Of a stretch of DNA of 23,598 bases, positions 14,811 to 22,119 are shown in pieces (the first letter of the stretch is position 1; each line of letters starts with the position of its first letter). Source of the DNA: a virus; the IMG/VR virus record IMGVR_UViG_3300047379_000427, positions 1-23,598 of that record; one strand, 5' to 3'. Both the position numbers and the translations under genes were made by a program. The notes below the pieces were generated by a model that was not told the origin of the DNA, made no database searches, and saw only the letters and a program-made list of their open reading frames with translations.

Positions 14811-14839
14811 TTTACAAAACCTTAACCTATGTGTATAAT
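14811..14839 (+). promoter_or_regulatory. Sigma70-type promoter of uvsX
   Basis: TTTACA (14811-14816), 17 nt spacer, TATAAT (14834-14839). It is followed by a conventional Shine-Dalgarno (AGGAGAAG, 14853-14860) and ATG 14865. AAAACCC lies just before the -35. Confidence 0.8.
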
Positions 14840-14864
14840 AGATGTATACATTAGGAGAAGTGTT

Positions 14865-15917
14865 ATGTCATTTTTAAAAGATTTAGTAAAGGCATCGGGA
14901 AACGAATATGCAAATATAGTTTCTGATGGTGTTGCTGCAGGAGATGTAGATTCGTTTATTGATACGGGTTCTCATATCTTCAATGCACTATTAAGTGGTT
15001 CACTATATGGTGGACTTCCCTCAAACAAGATTACAGCAATTGCAGGTGAATCTGCAACAGGTAAAACATTCTTTGCACTAGGTATGGTAAAACAATTCCT
15101 AGAAGATAACAAAGATGCAGCCGTAATCTACTTTGAATCTGAATCTGCAATATCGAAAGATATGATTGAATCAAGAGGAATAGACTCATCAAGAGTTGTT
15201 ATTGTTCCTGTTGTTACAGTGCAAGAGTTCAGAAATCAAGCAATCAGTATACTGGATAAGTATGCAGAGACCCCAAAGGATAAACGTCCACCTATGATGT
15301 TCTGTTTAGATTCACTTGGTATGTTATCAACAACCAAAGAAATCGAAGACACTGCAGAAGGTAAAGAGACCAAAGATATGACTCGTGCTCAAATCACCAA
15401 AGGTGCATTTAGAGTATTGACGTTAAAACTAGGTCGAGTTGGAGTCCCGATGATTGTAACGAATCACACTTATGATGTGATTGGTTCTATGTTCCCTCAA
15501 AAAGAAATGGGTGGTGGAAGTGGTCTCAAATATGCAGCCTCTTCAATCGTCTATCTCTCTAAGAGAAAAGAAAAAGAAGGTACAGAAATCGTTGGTAATA
15601 TCATTCACTGTAAAAATGCAAAGTCAAGATTGACTGTAGAAAATAGAGTGGTTGATGTTAGATTATCATACGATAAAGGATTGGACAGGTACTATGGTCT
15701 ATTAGACATGGCACTTGCATTTGGAGTATTTGAGAAATCATCTACAAGAGTTAAACTACCAAACGGTAAAACTGAATTTGGTAAGACAATTAATAACAAT
15801 CCCGAAAAATACTTTACACCCGATGTAATGGAAAGATTAGAGACACATGCACAGGAATACTTTAAATATGGAACAGAGAATAGAACAGACAATACTGAAG
15901 AATCTGATTCAGAGTGA
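14865..15917 (+). CDS. uvsX: UvsX RecA-like recombinase
   Basis: A 350-residue strand-exchange ATPase. Walker A is GESATGKT (61-68) and Walker B ends at Asp149 (MMFCLDS). Further RecA-core features are [10 protein letters not shown], the loop after [20 protein letters not shown] and [14 protein letters not shown]. The acidic C-terminus (NTEESDSE) is typical of UvsX. The start at 14865 is set by the AGGAGAAG 4 nt upstream; a longer reading to 14829 would run through that site. UvsX drives recombination-dependent replication with gp41, whose gene overlaps it by 50 nt. Confidence 0.95.
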   Translation: MSFLKDLVKASGNEYANIVSDGVAAGDVDSFIDTGSHIFNALLSGSLYGGLPSNKITAIAGESATGKTFFALGMVKQFLEDNKDAAVIYFESESAISKDMIESRGIDSSRVVIVPVVTVQEFRNQAISILDKYAETPKDKRPPMMFCLDSLGMLSTTKEIEDTAEGKETKDMTRAQITKGAFRVLTLKLGRVGVPMIVTNHTYDVIGSMFPQKEMGGGSGLKYAASSIVYLSKRKEKEGTEIVGNIIHCKNAKSRLTVENRVVDVRLSYDKGLDRYYGLLDMALAFGVFEKSSTRVKLPNGKTEFGKTINNNPEKYFTPDVMERLETHAQEYFKYGTENRTDNTEESDSE

Positions 15918-17268
15918 TACTTTTTCACGGAAGGTGCTTCCTTTTCTTAAAGGAGAGTATTTCACCGAGAATGATGAGAGAACTGTATTTCAAGAAGTAT
16001 ATTCATACTTTGAAAAATACACCAAAACCCCAACTGTAGAAGCACTTCTCATTAACCTAGACAATAACACATCGTTAAACGAGAGTGTATTGAAAGGGTC
16101 AAAATCTATAGTAAACAGTTTTGGAACTAAGACAGAGGAAACCCCTCAAGATTGGTTGGTTGACGAATGTGAACAATGGTGCAAAGATAGAGCAATCTAT
16201 ATTGCAGTCATGGATTCCATTGAAGTCATAGATAAAACCTCTCAGCGTTCAACAGGTGAGATACCCGAACTTTTAAAGGATGCACTTTCGGTGTCTTTTG
16301 ACACCAACATAGGTCATGATTTTATTGAAAATTCAGACGATAGATTTGAATTTTATCATACAGAAGAAGAGAAACTCCCGTTTGACCTAGAATATTTCAA
16401 CAAGATTACCAAAGGTGGTTTACCCAATAAGACATTAAACATATGTCTTGCAGGAACTGGTGTTGGTAAATCATTGTTTATGTGTCATTGTGCTTCTGCA
16501 AATCTTATGATGAACAAGAATGTATTGTACATTACACTTGAAATGTCAGAGGAAAGAATTGCAGAAAGGATTGATGCAAACACATTGAACATTCCTATGA
16601 AAGATTTACCCGACCTATCTAAGAAACTCTTTGATAAGAAGATTGATAAAATTGCAGAGAAGACAAAAGGTAAACTTATTGTAAAAGAATATCCTACTGC
16701 ATCAGCACACGTAGGACACTTCAGACATCTATTACAAGAACTTAGTATTAAGAAAGATTTCAAACCCGATATGATTTATATTGATTATCTAAACATATGT
16801 GCAAGTGCAAGAGTCAAGCCAGGCAGTGGTGCAAACAGTTATACACTTATCAAATCTATTGCAGAAGAACTTAGAGGACTTGCAGTAGAGTTTGATGTAC
16901 CAATCATGAGTGCAACCCAAACAACAAGAAGTGGTTATGGTTCAACAGATGTGGAACTTACAGATACTTCGGAGTCCTTTGGTTTACCTGCTACTGCAGA
17001 CTTTATGTTTGCACTGATATCTTCAGAAGAACTAGAAGAGTTAGACCAAATGGTAGTGAAACAGTTAAAGAATAGATACAATGACCCAACCATATTCAAA
17101 AGGTTTGTTATAGGTGTTGATAGAAGTCGTATGAAACTATATGATTGTGAACAAGAAGCACAAGAAGAGTTGTTTGAGAACACTGGTGTTGATGATTCTA
17201 TTCCAGTTCATGACAGAGGAAGGAATGATGGTCAAAGAAGAGATTATAGTTCATTTAAGGTGGAATAG
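15868..17268 (+). CDS. 41: DnaB-type replicative helicase (gp41)
   Basis: A 466-residue hexameric helicase. The N-terminal region (1-150) is helical; Walker A is AGTGVGKS (195-202); [18 protein letters not shown] is the H1a region; Walker B is MIYIDYLNI; and the arginine finger region is near [13 protein letters not shown]4 gp41 has 475 residues. The ATG at 15868 lies inside uvsX in another frame, with no strong Shine-Dalgarno nearby. No primase is in the window. Confidence 0.93.
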   Translation: MEQRIEQTILKNLIQSDTFSRKVLPFLKGEYFTENDERTVFQEVYSYFEKYTKTPTVEALLINLDNNTSLNESVLKGSKSIVNSFGTKTEETPQDWLVDECEQWCKDRAIYIAVMDSIEVIDKTSQRSTGEIPELLKDALSVSFDTNIGHDFIENSDDRFEFYHTEEEKLPFDLEYFNKITKGGLPNKTLNICLAGTGVGKSLFMCHCASANLMMNKNVLYITLEMSEERIAERIDANTLNIPMKDLPDLSKKLFDKKIDKIAEKTKGKLIVKEYPTASAHVGHFRHLLQELSIKKDFKPDMIYIDYLNICASARVKPGSGANSYTLIKSIAEELRGLAVEFDVPIMSATQTTRSGYGSTDVELTDTSESFGLPATADFMFALISSEELEELDQMVVKQLKNRYNDPTIFKRFVIGVDRSRMKLYDCEQEAQEELFENTGVDDSIPVHDRGRNDGQRRDYSSFKVE

Positions 17269-17271
17269 ATG

Positions 17272-17283
17272 CACTAAATAGTG
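17272..17283. repeat. Short inverted repeat before a 58-aa gene
   Basis: CACTA-AA-TAGTG gives 5-bp arms with a 2-nt centre, 8 nt before the ATG at 17292. It contains TAAATA like the late-type boxes. It may be an operator; too short to be sure. Confidence 0.3.
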
Positions 17284-17291
17284 TTGTTATT

Positions 17292-17468
17292 ATGAAGAAG
17301 AGTTTGACAGCATCAGAAGTTTTAGAGTTAATTCAATCTAGAATTGAATTGAAAAAACAACTTCGCAATGCAAAGAAAACAAAACAGGTAGACGAAAGTA
17401 AAATTATCTCTAAAAAATTGAATAAAATTGAAGATAAACTATCGTCTCGACCACTATCAAAAGTATAA
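17292..17468 (+). CDS. 58-aa basic helical protein
   Basis: A 58-codon gene between gp41 and the next unit. The product is basic and helical (SEVLELIQSRIELKKQLRNA), probably a coiled coil, and could bind nucleic acid. No good Shine-Dalgarno. Its stop codon lies in a TATAAATA box. No family recognised. Confidence 0.55.
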   Translation: MKKSLTASEVLELIQSRIELKKQLRNAKKTKQVDESKIISKKLNKIEDKLSSRPLSKV

Positions 17469-17471
17469 ATA
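17464..17471 (+). promoter_or_regulatory. T4-late-like promoter
   Basis: TATAAATATAGG, 31 nt before the ATG at 17502, which also has its own Shine-Dalgarno (AGAGGA). The position at a gene boundary supports a late promoter for the 138-aa protein. Confidence 0.55.
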
Positions 17472-17501
17472 TAGGTACATAAACTTACACTTAGAGGACT
17501 T

Positions 17502-17918
17502 ATGCCAAATTCAGAAACATACCCACAATCATCAATTGATTCATTGACAGAAGAAAAGAGTTATTTACAGGAATTACATGATTGGCATAGTAATGTTAAT
17601 AAAACATACAACCTTTCACTACTTCCACAAACGGATGATAATGGTGACAGAGTTTTTCCTGCATCAGGCAGTTTTACAGGAGAAGGTAGACTTGCATATT
17701 ACACTCAGTGGAGAACTGATAACCCAAATGCAATAGCATATGTTGATGGTTCGGGTGATGAATCTACAGGATATAATGTTTGGAATGAAGTAGTAAATGG
17801 AGTTGTTCATCCAAATGGAACATGTAAACCAACTTCTACACATTTAAGTAATATTCAAACCAAAATTGACGACCTTACTGCACTAATTGCCCATATGACG
17901 GACAACTTAATCTCGTAA
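17502..17918 (+). CDS. 138-aa protein, possibly structural
   Basis: A soluble acidic protein rich in Ser, Thr, Asn and Asp. The first third is helical (IDSLTEEKSYLQELHDWHSN), the middle carries Gly/Ser/Tyr-rich loops (FPASGSFTGEGRLAYYTQW), and the end is a helix (LSNIQTKIDDLTALIAHM). A late-like promoter in front hints at a virion component, but no family is recognised. Confidence 0.6.
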   Translation: MPNSETYPQSSIDSLTEEKSYLQELHDWHSNVNKTYNLSLLPQTDDNGDRVFPASGSFTGEGRLAYYTQWRTDNPNAIAYVDGSGDESTGYNVWNEVVNGVVHPNGTCKPTSTHLSNIQTKIDDLTALIAHMTDNLIS

Positions 17919-17935
17919 AGTACCTTTCCAAATCT

Positions 17936-17943
17936 TATAAATA
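17936..17943 (+). promoter_or_regulatory. T4-late-like promoter
   Basis: TATAAATAGTAG in the non-coding gap after 17918, 38 nt before the ATG at 17981. It precedes the sigma70-type promoter annotated at 17945-17973, so early and late boxes stand in tandem as they do before hsp20. Confidence 0.55.
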
Positions 17944-17944
17944 G

Positions 17945-17973
17945 TAGACAGGATACACATTTTCGTGTATAAT
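17945..17973 (+). promoter_or_regulatory. Sigma70-type promoter with start at the ATG
   Basis: TAGACA (17945-17950), 17 nt spacer, TATAAT (17968-17973). The ATG at 17981 is 8 nt beyond the last T and has no Shine-Dalgarno. Confidence 0.7.
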
Positions 17974-17986
17974 CTACTATATGGCA
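17957..17986 (+). repeat. 30-nt promoter/start module, copy 2
   Basis: Shares its first 16 nt and the terminal ATGGCA, at equal spacing, with 4017-4046 in front of iscU. The 8 nt between differ but both contain CTA and end in T. Confidence 0.8.
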
Positions 17987-19183
17987 GTTAAAAATTTACA
18001 TTTAGAACACTTAGAAGATGAAATCATCAACAATGGTATCGATGGTGGTCGTGCAGCTATAAACTTCTTACAGGGTCTTAGAGACATGATGAAGGGAAAC
18101 TCTAAGAAGAGTGTTAATATGACTGTTAAGTGGGATGGAGCTCCTGCAATCTTTTGTGGTAAACACCCCGAAACCAATCAATTCTTTGTTGCAAAGAAAT
18201 CCTTATTTAATAAAGAACCTAAGTTCTATACTTCAGAACAACAAATTAAAGATGCACCCGAACTAAGTGGTGCATTAGAATCTAAGTTTTTAGACTCATA
18301 CAAGTATTTGTCTGCACTATCATTTTCTGATATATTGCAGGGCGATTTAATGTTCACTGATGATAAAAATGAGAAAACTATTGATGGAGAAGACTTCATC
18401 ACATTCCAACCCAACACTATCTTGTATGCAATTCAGAAAGATTCTGAAGTGGGTAAAGAAATTGACCGTGCAAAACTAGGAATAGTATTTCACACAACCT
18501 ATTCGGGGACTAGTATTGAAACACTAAGTGCATCATTCGGTGCAGATACATCTAAGTTGGGTAAGAGCAGTGATGTATGGGTAGACGATGCATCATATAA
18601 GGATGTCAGTGGTAAAGGTTCGATGACTGCAAAGGAAACATTAAAGTTAACACAAACACTAAGTGCAACAGGTAAACAATTCCATAAGATTACAAAACCA
18701 AACTTAGTTAAATTTCAAAAAGTGCAAGAGATGATTAATGCAAAAGGTGCTGGTGCATCTTATAAGACATACTGTAATGCACAAATCAGACAAGGAAAAT
18801 TCAACCCAACCTATGAGGGATATCTAAAACACTTTGAAAACTACTGGAGAGATAAAGTAGTTGCAAAGGTTAAGATGGAAAAGACTAAACAAATCAAACA
18901 AGAGATTGGTGAACAAGTCTATGCAGAACTTAGAGGTCTTAAAACAACTATAGAAGCACTAACTAAATTCATGAATGGATTAGTGATATCAAAACAACTT
19001 ATTATCAATGCATTAAACAGAGTCAAATCAATCGGTACTTTTAAGAAGACTGCAACAGGATTTGAAACGGTAAACCCCGAAGGTTATGTTGCAATTGATA
19101 CTAATGGTAAAGCAGTAAAACTTGTAGATAGAATGGAGTTTGCATTCAACAACTTTACTGTTGCAAAGGACTGGGACAAGTAA
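17981..19183 (+). CDS. Large conserved phage protein (DUF6267-like) with ligase-type KxDG motif
   Basis: A 400-residue protein whose opening (MAVKNLHLEHLEDEI) I recall from conserved proteins of T4-like marine phages, probably DUF6267. Residues 50-53 read KWDG, and the segment VKWDGAPAIFCG followed by FFVAKKS looks like motif I of covalent nucleotidyltransferases (DNA/RNA ligases, K-x-D-G). ILQGDLMF (118-125) could be motif III; later Lys-rich strands (ITKPNLVKFQKV) could include motif V. Residues about 260-400 are helical and basic. It may therefore be a divergent ligase or a dead ligase fold; the motif evidence is suggestive only. Its probable partner is the nucleotidyltransferase-kinase two genes on. 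The start has no Shine-Dalgarno and follows a promoter directly. Confidence 0.65.
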   Translation: MAVKNLHLEHLEDEIINNGIDGGRAAINFLQGLRDMMKGNSKKSVNMTVKWDGAPAIFCGKHPETNQFFVAKKSLFNKEPKFYTSEQQIKDAPELSGALESKFLDSYKYLSALSFSDILQGDLMFTDDKNEKTIDGEDFITFQPNTILYAIQKDSEVGKEIDRAKLGIVFHTTYSGTSIETLSASFGADTSKLGKSSDVWVDDASYKDVSGKGSMTAKETLKLTQTLSATGKQFHKITKPNLVKFQKVQEMINAKGAGASYKTYCNAQIRQGKFNPTYEGYLKHFENYWRDKVVAKVKMEKTKQIKQEIGEQVYAELRGLKTTIEALTKFMNGLVISKQLIINALNRVKSIGTFKKTATGFETVNPEGYVAIDTNGKAVKLVDRMEFAFNNFTVAKDWDK

Positions 19184-19371
19184 TGAAATCATTTGGTCAG
19201 TTCAATGAGGATATTAGAGTCCGTATAAATATAGGTGATACTATACTTGGTGGTAAATTTAAGAACAAGAAAATTGTTGTTAAAGATATAGGTAAGAACG
19301 AAAAGGGAGACATTACAATTAATGGTAAACCTTTACTTAAATACAGGATAATACCTAATGAAAACATTTAA
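19183..19371 (+). CDS. 62-aa protein with capsid-targeting-like N-terminus
   Basis: A small protein starting at a TAATG overlap. The first residues (MKSFGQFNED) resemble the N-terminal capsid-targeting sequence of T4 internal proteins (MKTYQEFIAE), though the cleavage-site Leu/Ile is missing. The rest (GGKFKNKKIVVKDIGKNEKG, then INGKPLLKYRI) is a small beta domain that recurs in T4-like marine phages. A TATAAATA lies inside the gene (19224) but encodes Ile-Asn-Ile and is not annotated as a promoter. Confidence 0.65.
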   Translation: MKSFGQFNEDIRVRINIGDTILGGKFKNKKIVVKDIGKNEKGDITINGKPLLKYRIIPNENI

Positions 19372-20638
19372 TAAATTCTTAACAGAAGCAACAGATAAAG
19401 GTGCAGTGTTTTCATTTGGAAGATTCAATCCACCTACAACAGGTCATGCTAAGTTAGTAGACAAACTCAAACAGGAATCTACTGGATATACTCCATTGAT
19501 TTTTACATCACATTCAACCGATACAAAGAAGAATCCTTTAAGTCATAGAGATAAGATTAAGTTCTTAAGAAAGTTCTTTGGTAGGATAATTGTTGACTCA
19601 CAAACACGAACTGTATTTGAAATTGCAGTAGAGTTACACAACCAAAAGTATAACAAAATCAAAATGGTAGTTGGTTCAGATAGAATCAGAGAGTTTGAAA
19701 TGTTATTGAAAAAGTATAACGGAGTCAAAGCACGACATGGGTACTACAAGTTTGATGACATTCTTGTTGTATCTGCAGGAGAGAGAGACCCCGATGCAGA
19801 TGACACTAGTGGAATGAGTGCATCAAAACTTAGAGGTCTTGCACAAGACGGAAGGTATGATGAGTTTGCAGAAGGTGTTCCAACAAGAAACAAGAAAGAC
19901 AAAGAACTACTTTATAAAGCAGTAAGAAAGGGAATGGGTATTGCAGAAGGTACACTACCCACATACATGTATGAAGATTTGATTACAGAAGGGGTCTATG
20001 ACCCTGGCACATTCAAAGCAGTTTTCTTTAGTGGAGGGCCAGGCAGTGGTAAGTCAACAGTAGTTGATGCACTTGCACTAAAATCACTTGGTCTTAAACT
20101 AGTAAATACAGATAAAGCATTTGAACTAGGTCTAAAGAAAGCAGGAATGACACTTGACCTTAGAGGTGCAGACTTTAGTAAAGTAGACCCTATCCGTGCA
20201 AATGCAAAAAGGGTGACTGGAAAGGGTATGGATATGTATATTGATGGTAGACTTGGATTGATATTTGACACTACCAGTGCAAACTTAGATAAAGTCAAAC
20301 AATACAAAGAAATGTTAGATGGTATTGGATACGAATCTAAGATGATACATGTTAGTACATCACTTGCATTTGCACAAAAACGAAATGCAGAGAGACCAAG
20401 GAAATTACCACCCGAAATAGTAGAGAAAGATTGGAATAATTCAACTCGAAACATGATAGCATTACAGAGAATATTCAAAGGTGACTTCTTATCAGTATCA
20501 AATGATGATGATTTAAAATCACTACAAACTAAAGCAAACAAACTCTATGCAAAACTCTTGAGATGGACTACTTCATTCCCAAGTAATAAACTTGCAAAGA
20601 AGTGGAAAGACCAAGAACTACAGTTAAAGAAATCATAA
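19358..20638 (+). CDS. Nucleotidylyltransferase-P-loop kinase fusion with capsid-targeting-like leader
   Basis: A 426-residue two-domain protein. Residues 1-10 (MKTFNKFLTE, next residue Ala) closely match the T4 capsid-targeting sequence MKTYQEFIAE/A that gp21 cleaves. Residues about 14-190 form a cytidylyltransferase-like HxGH-superfamily domain, with GRFNPPTTGH (21-30), VVGSDRI (105-110) and the ISSTxIR-like SASKLR (154-159); NMN adenylyltransferases and NadR are the nearest known types. Residues about 218-426 are a P-loop kinase with GGPGSGKS (226-233) and a following LVNTDKAFE, resembling zeta-toxin-type or polynucleotide kinases. Between the domains, GIAE/G and LITE/G look like prohead-protease sites. 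Layout recalls NadR, but the kinase looks different. The start has AGGA 9 nt upstream and overlaps the previous gene by 14 nt. Confidence 0.82.
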   Translation: MKTFNKFLTEATDKGAVFSFGRFNPPTTGHAKLVDKLKQESTGYTPLIFTSHSTDTKKNPLSHRDKIKFLRKFFGRIIVDSQTRTVFEIAVELHNQKYNKIKMVVGSDRIREFEMLLKKYNGVKARHGYYKFDDILVVSAGERDPDADDTSGMSASKLRGLAQDGRYDEFAEGVPTRNKKDKELLYKAVRKGMGIAEGTLPTYMYEDLITEGVYDPGTFKAVFFSGGPGSGKSTVVDALALKSLGLKLVNTDKAFELGLKKAGMTLDLRGADFSKVDPIRANAKRVTGKGMDMYIDGRLGLIFDTTSANLDKVKQYKEMLDGIGYESKMIHVSTSLAFAQKRNAERPRKLPPEIVEKDWNNSTRNMIALQRIFKGDFLSVSNDDDLKSLQTKANKLYAKLLRWTTSFPSNKLAKKWKDQELQLKKS

Positions 20639-20641
20639 ATA
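20634..20641 (+). promoter_or_regulatory. Late-like box with start at the ATG
   Basis: CATAAATAGTACT differs from TATAAATA at one base and ends 5 nt before ATG 20647, the same spacing as the iscU box. No Shine-Dalgarno precedes the start. Confidence 0.45.
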
Positions 20642-20646
20642 GTACT

Positions 20647-22119
20647 ATGGATTTATTAGATAAGATACTCAACGAAGTAAAACAAGACAAAGATGTCAAA
20701 GACAAGGATGGAACTCAACCTGCAAAATACTATGCAGGAGATATGTCTAAGTCCACAAAAGATAAAAGAGATGCACACTTCAAAGCAAAAAAGAGTGGCC
20801 CAGCACCTGGCGATGCATCTGCAGAGACTAAAAAGTCTAAACACACTATGAAATTTGATAGAATGTTTAATGAAGATAAAGGACTCGATGCAAAAGCAAA
20901 AAAATCGGGTATCTCTAAATCTATCTTAAAGAAAGTTTACGATAGAGGATTAGCTGCATATAAGACTGGTCATAGACCTGGCGCAACTGCACCCCAATGG
21001 GCAATGGCACGTGTTAATTCTTTTATCACTAAAGGTAAAGGAACATGGGGTGGTGCAGACCAAGACCTTGCAAAGAAAGTCAGAGGTGAATCAATCGAAG
21101 AATCAGTTGATGTCAAAAAGGTACTATCGAAAATTAAAGGTCTTAGTAAAAAACAATTAGAAGCATTATCAACAATGAACACTTCACAATTAACAGTTGT
21201 AGTTCAACAGTTAAGTGGTTTGGTCATGGGTGAACAAGATGAATGTTGGGACGGATACACACAAAAAGGTATGAAAAAGAAAGGGGACAAAATGGTGCCC
21301 AATTGTGTTCCCGAAGAAACAGTCAACGAAAATGTTGCAGTTAAACAAGCAGAACTTAAAGCAAAACAAGTCGAAGAGATGGAAAGACTTAAAGAGAAAC
21401 AAGAGAAAGAACTTGAAGCACTTAAGTTGAGACATGAAAGAGATAACGAAAAACTTTCAAAAGAAAAGGACGGGGAGTCAGAACGAGATAGACTTTCCAA
21501 CGAATCGGTAGAAGAAGGTAAGTATGTTTCAGACTATAGAGATGTTTTGGGTGTTATTTTAAAGAAGATTGGACTCAAGGTTGAGAAAGAATTTCTAAAG
21601 AACCAAGAAAAAGGTGTATCAATCATAAATACATTAGGTGCAATGGTTGGACATAAAGTAACCGATAAAGGACAAGACAAACACAGATTATTCCTTAAGT
21701 TCGGTGAAGAGTTAGAAGAAGGATATGCAGAGAGACTAAGAGACAAAACTAAGTCTCAACAGAAAGCACATCAAAAGGCAATGATGAAAATTGCAAGAAA
21801 ATCTATCAAAGACTATGATAAAAGAAATAAGAAATCTGAAGAAGTCGAAGAGGATAGAGATTACAAAAAGGAATATGAGAATTATCACTCAGACCCTAAA
21901 CAGATTAAAAGACGTGCAAAGAGAAATGAAGCACGAAGAAGTTTAAAGAACAGTAAGAAACTTACTGCAGATAAAGACGTACATCATAAGGATAACAATC
22001 CTATGAACAACGATAAGTCTAATCTTAGTATTGTTTCTCAGAATTACAACAGAAAAGAACCTCGTATGAGGGACAAACTAAAGGAAAAGGGGTGTTTACC
22101 AAATGGCAAAAGGAAATAA
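20647..22119 (+). CDS. Modular polyprotein with DUF5824-like, Cys-pair and HNH-like parts
   Basis: A 490-residue, highly charged protein. Residues about 80-145 (KSILKKVYDRGLAAYKTGHR, then PQWAMARVNSFI) match a DUF5824-like phage domain. Residues 200-220 are the module C-WDGYTQKGMKKKGDKMVPN-C seen in several T4-like marine phages, perhaps metal binding. Residues about 229-285 are a long charged coiled coil. Residues 290-355 form another unknown domain. Residues about 405-475 look like an HNH nuclease: DVHHKDNNPMNNDKSNL with the downstream Asn. Linkers carry glutamate sites like those of the T4 prohead protease: ILNE/V (10), IEE/S (152), VEE/G (290), LEE/G (358). I infer a processed head or internal polyprotein. 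The start at 20647 follows a late-like box; an upstream ATG (20602) lies inside the previous gene. Confidence 0.75.
   Translation: MDLLDKILNEVKQDKDVKDKDGTQPAKYYAGDMSKSTKDKRDAHFKAKKSGPAPGDASAETKKSKHTMKFDRMFNEDKGLDAKAKKSGISKSILKKVYDRGLAAYKTGHRPGATAPQWAMARVNSFITKGKGTWGGADQDLAKKVRGESIEESVDVKKVLSKIKGLSKKQLEALSTMNTSQLTVVVQQLSGLVMGEQDECWDGYTQKGMKKKGDKMVPNCVPEETVNENVAVKQAELKAKQVEEMERLKEKQEKELEALKLRHERDNEKLSKEKDGESERDRLSNESVEEGKYVSDYRDVLGVILKKIGLKVEKEFLKNQEKGVSIINTLGAMVGHKVTDKGQDKHRLFLKFGEELEEGYAERLRDKTKSQQKAHQKAMMKIARKSIKDYDKRNKKSEEVEEDRDYKKEYENYHSDPKQIKRRAKRNEARRSLKNSKKLTADKDVHHKDNNPMNNDKSNLSIVSQNYNRKEPRMRDKLKEKGCLPNGKRK

Noticed and set aside
19224-19231. TATAAATA box inside the 62-aa gene
   Set aside because: It encodes Ile-Asn-Ile and no gene start follows closely; likely chance.
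19996-20541. A 181-codon minus-strand frame opposite the kinase domain
   Set aside because: It is the complement of a well-conserved kinase, is Ser/Leu/Phe-rich as shadow frames are in AT-rich DNA, and has no start signal.
21204-21500. Ser/Leu/Cys-rich minus-strand frames opposite the coiled-coil region
   Set aside because: Complement of repeated Lys/Glu codons; no similarity to a real protein.
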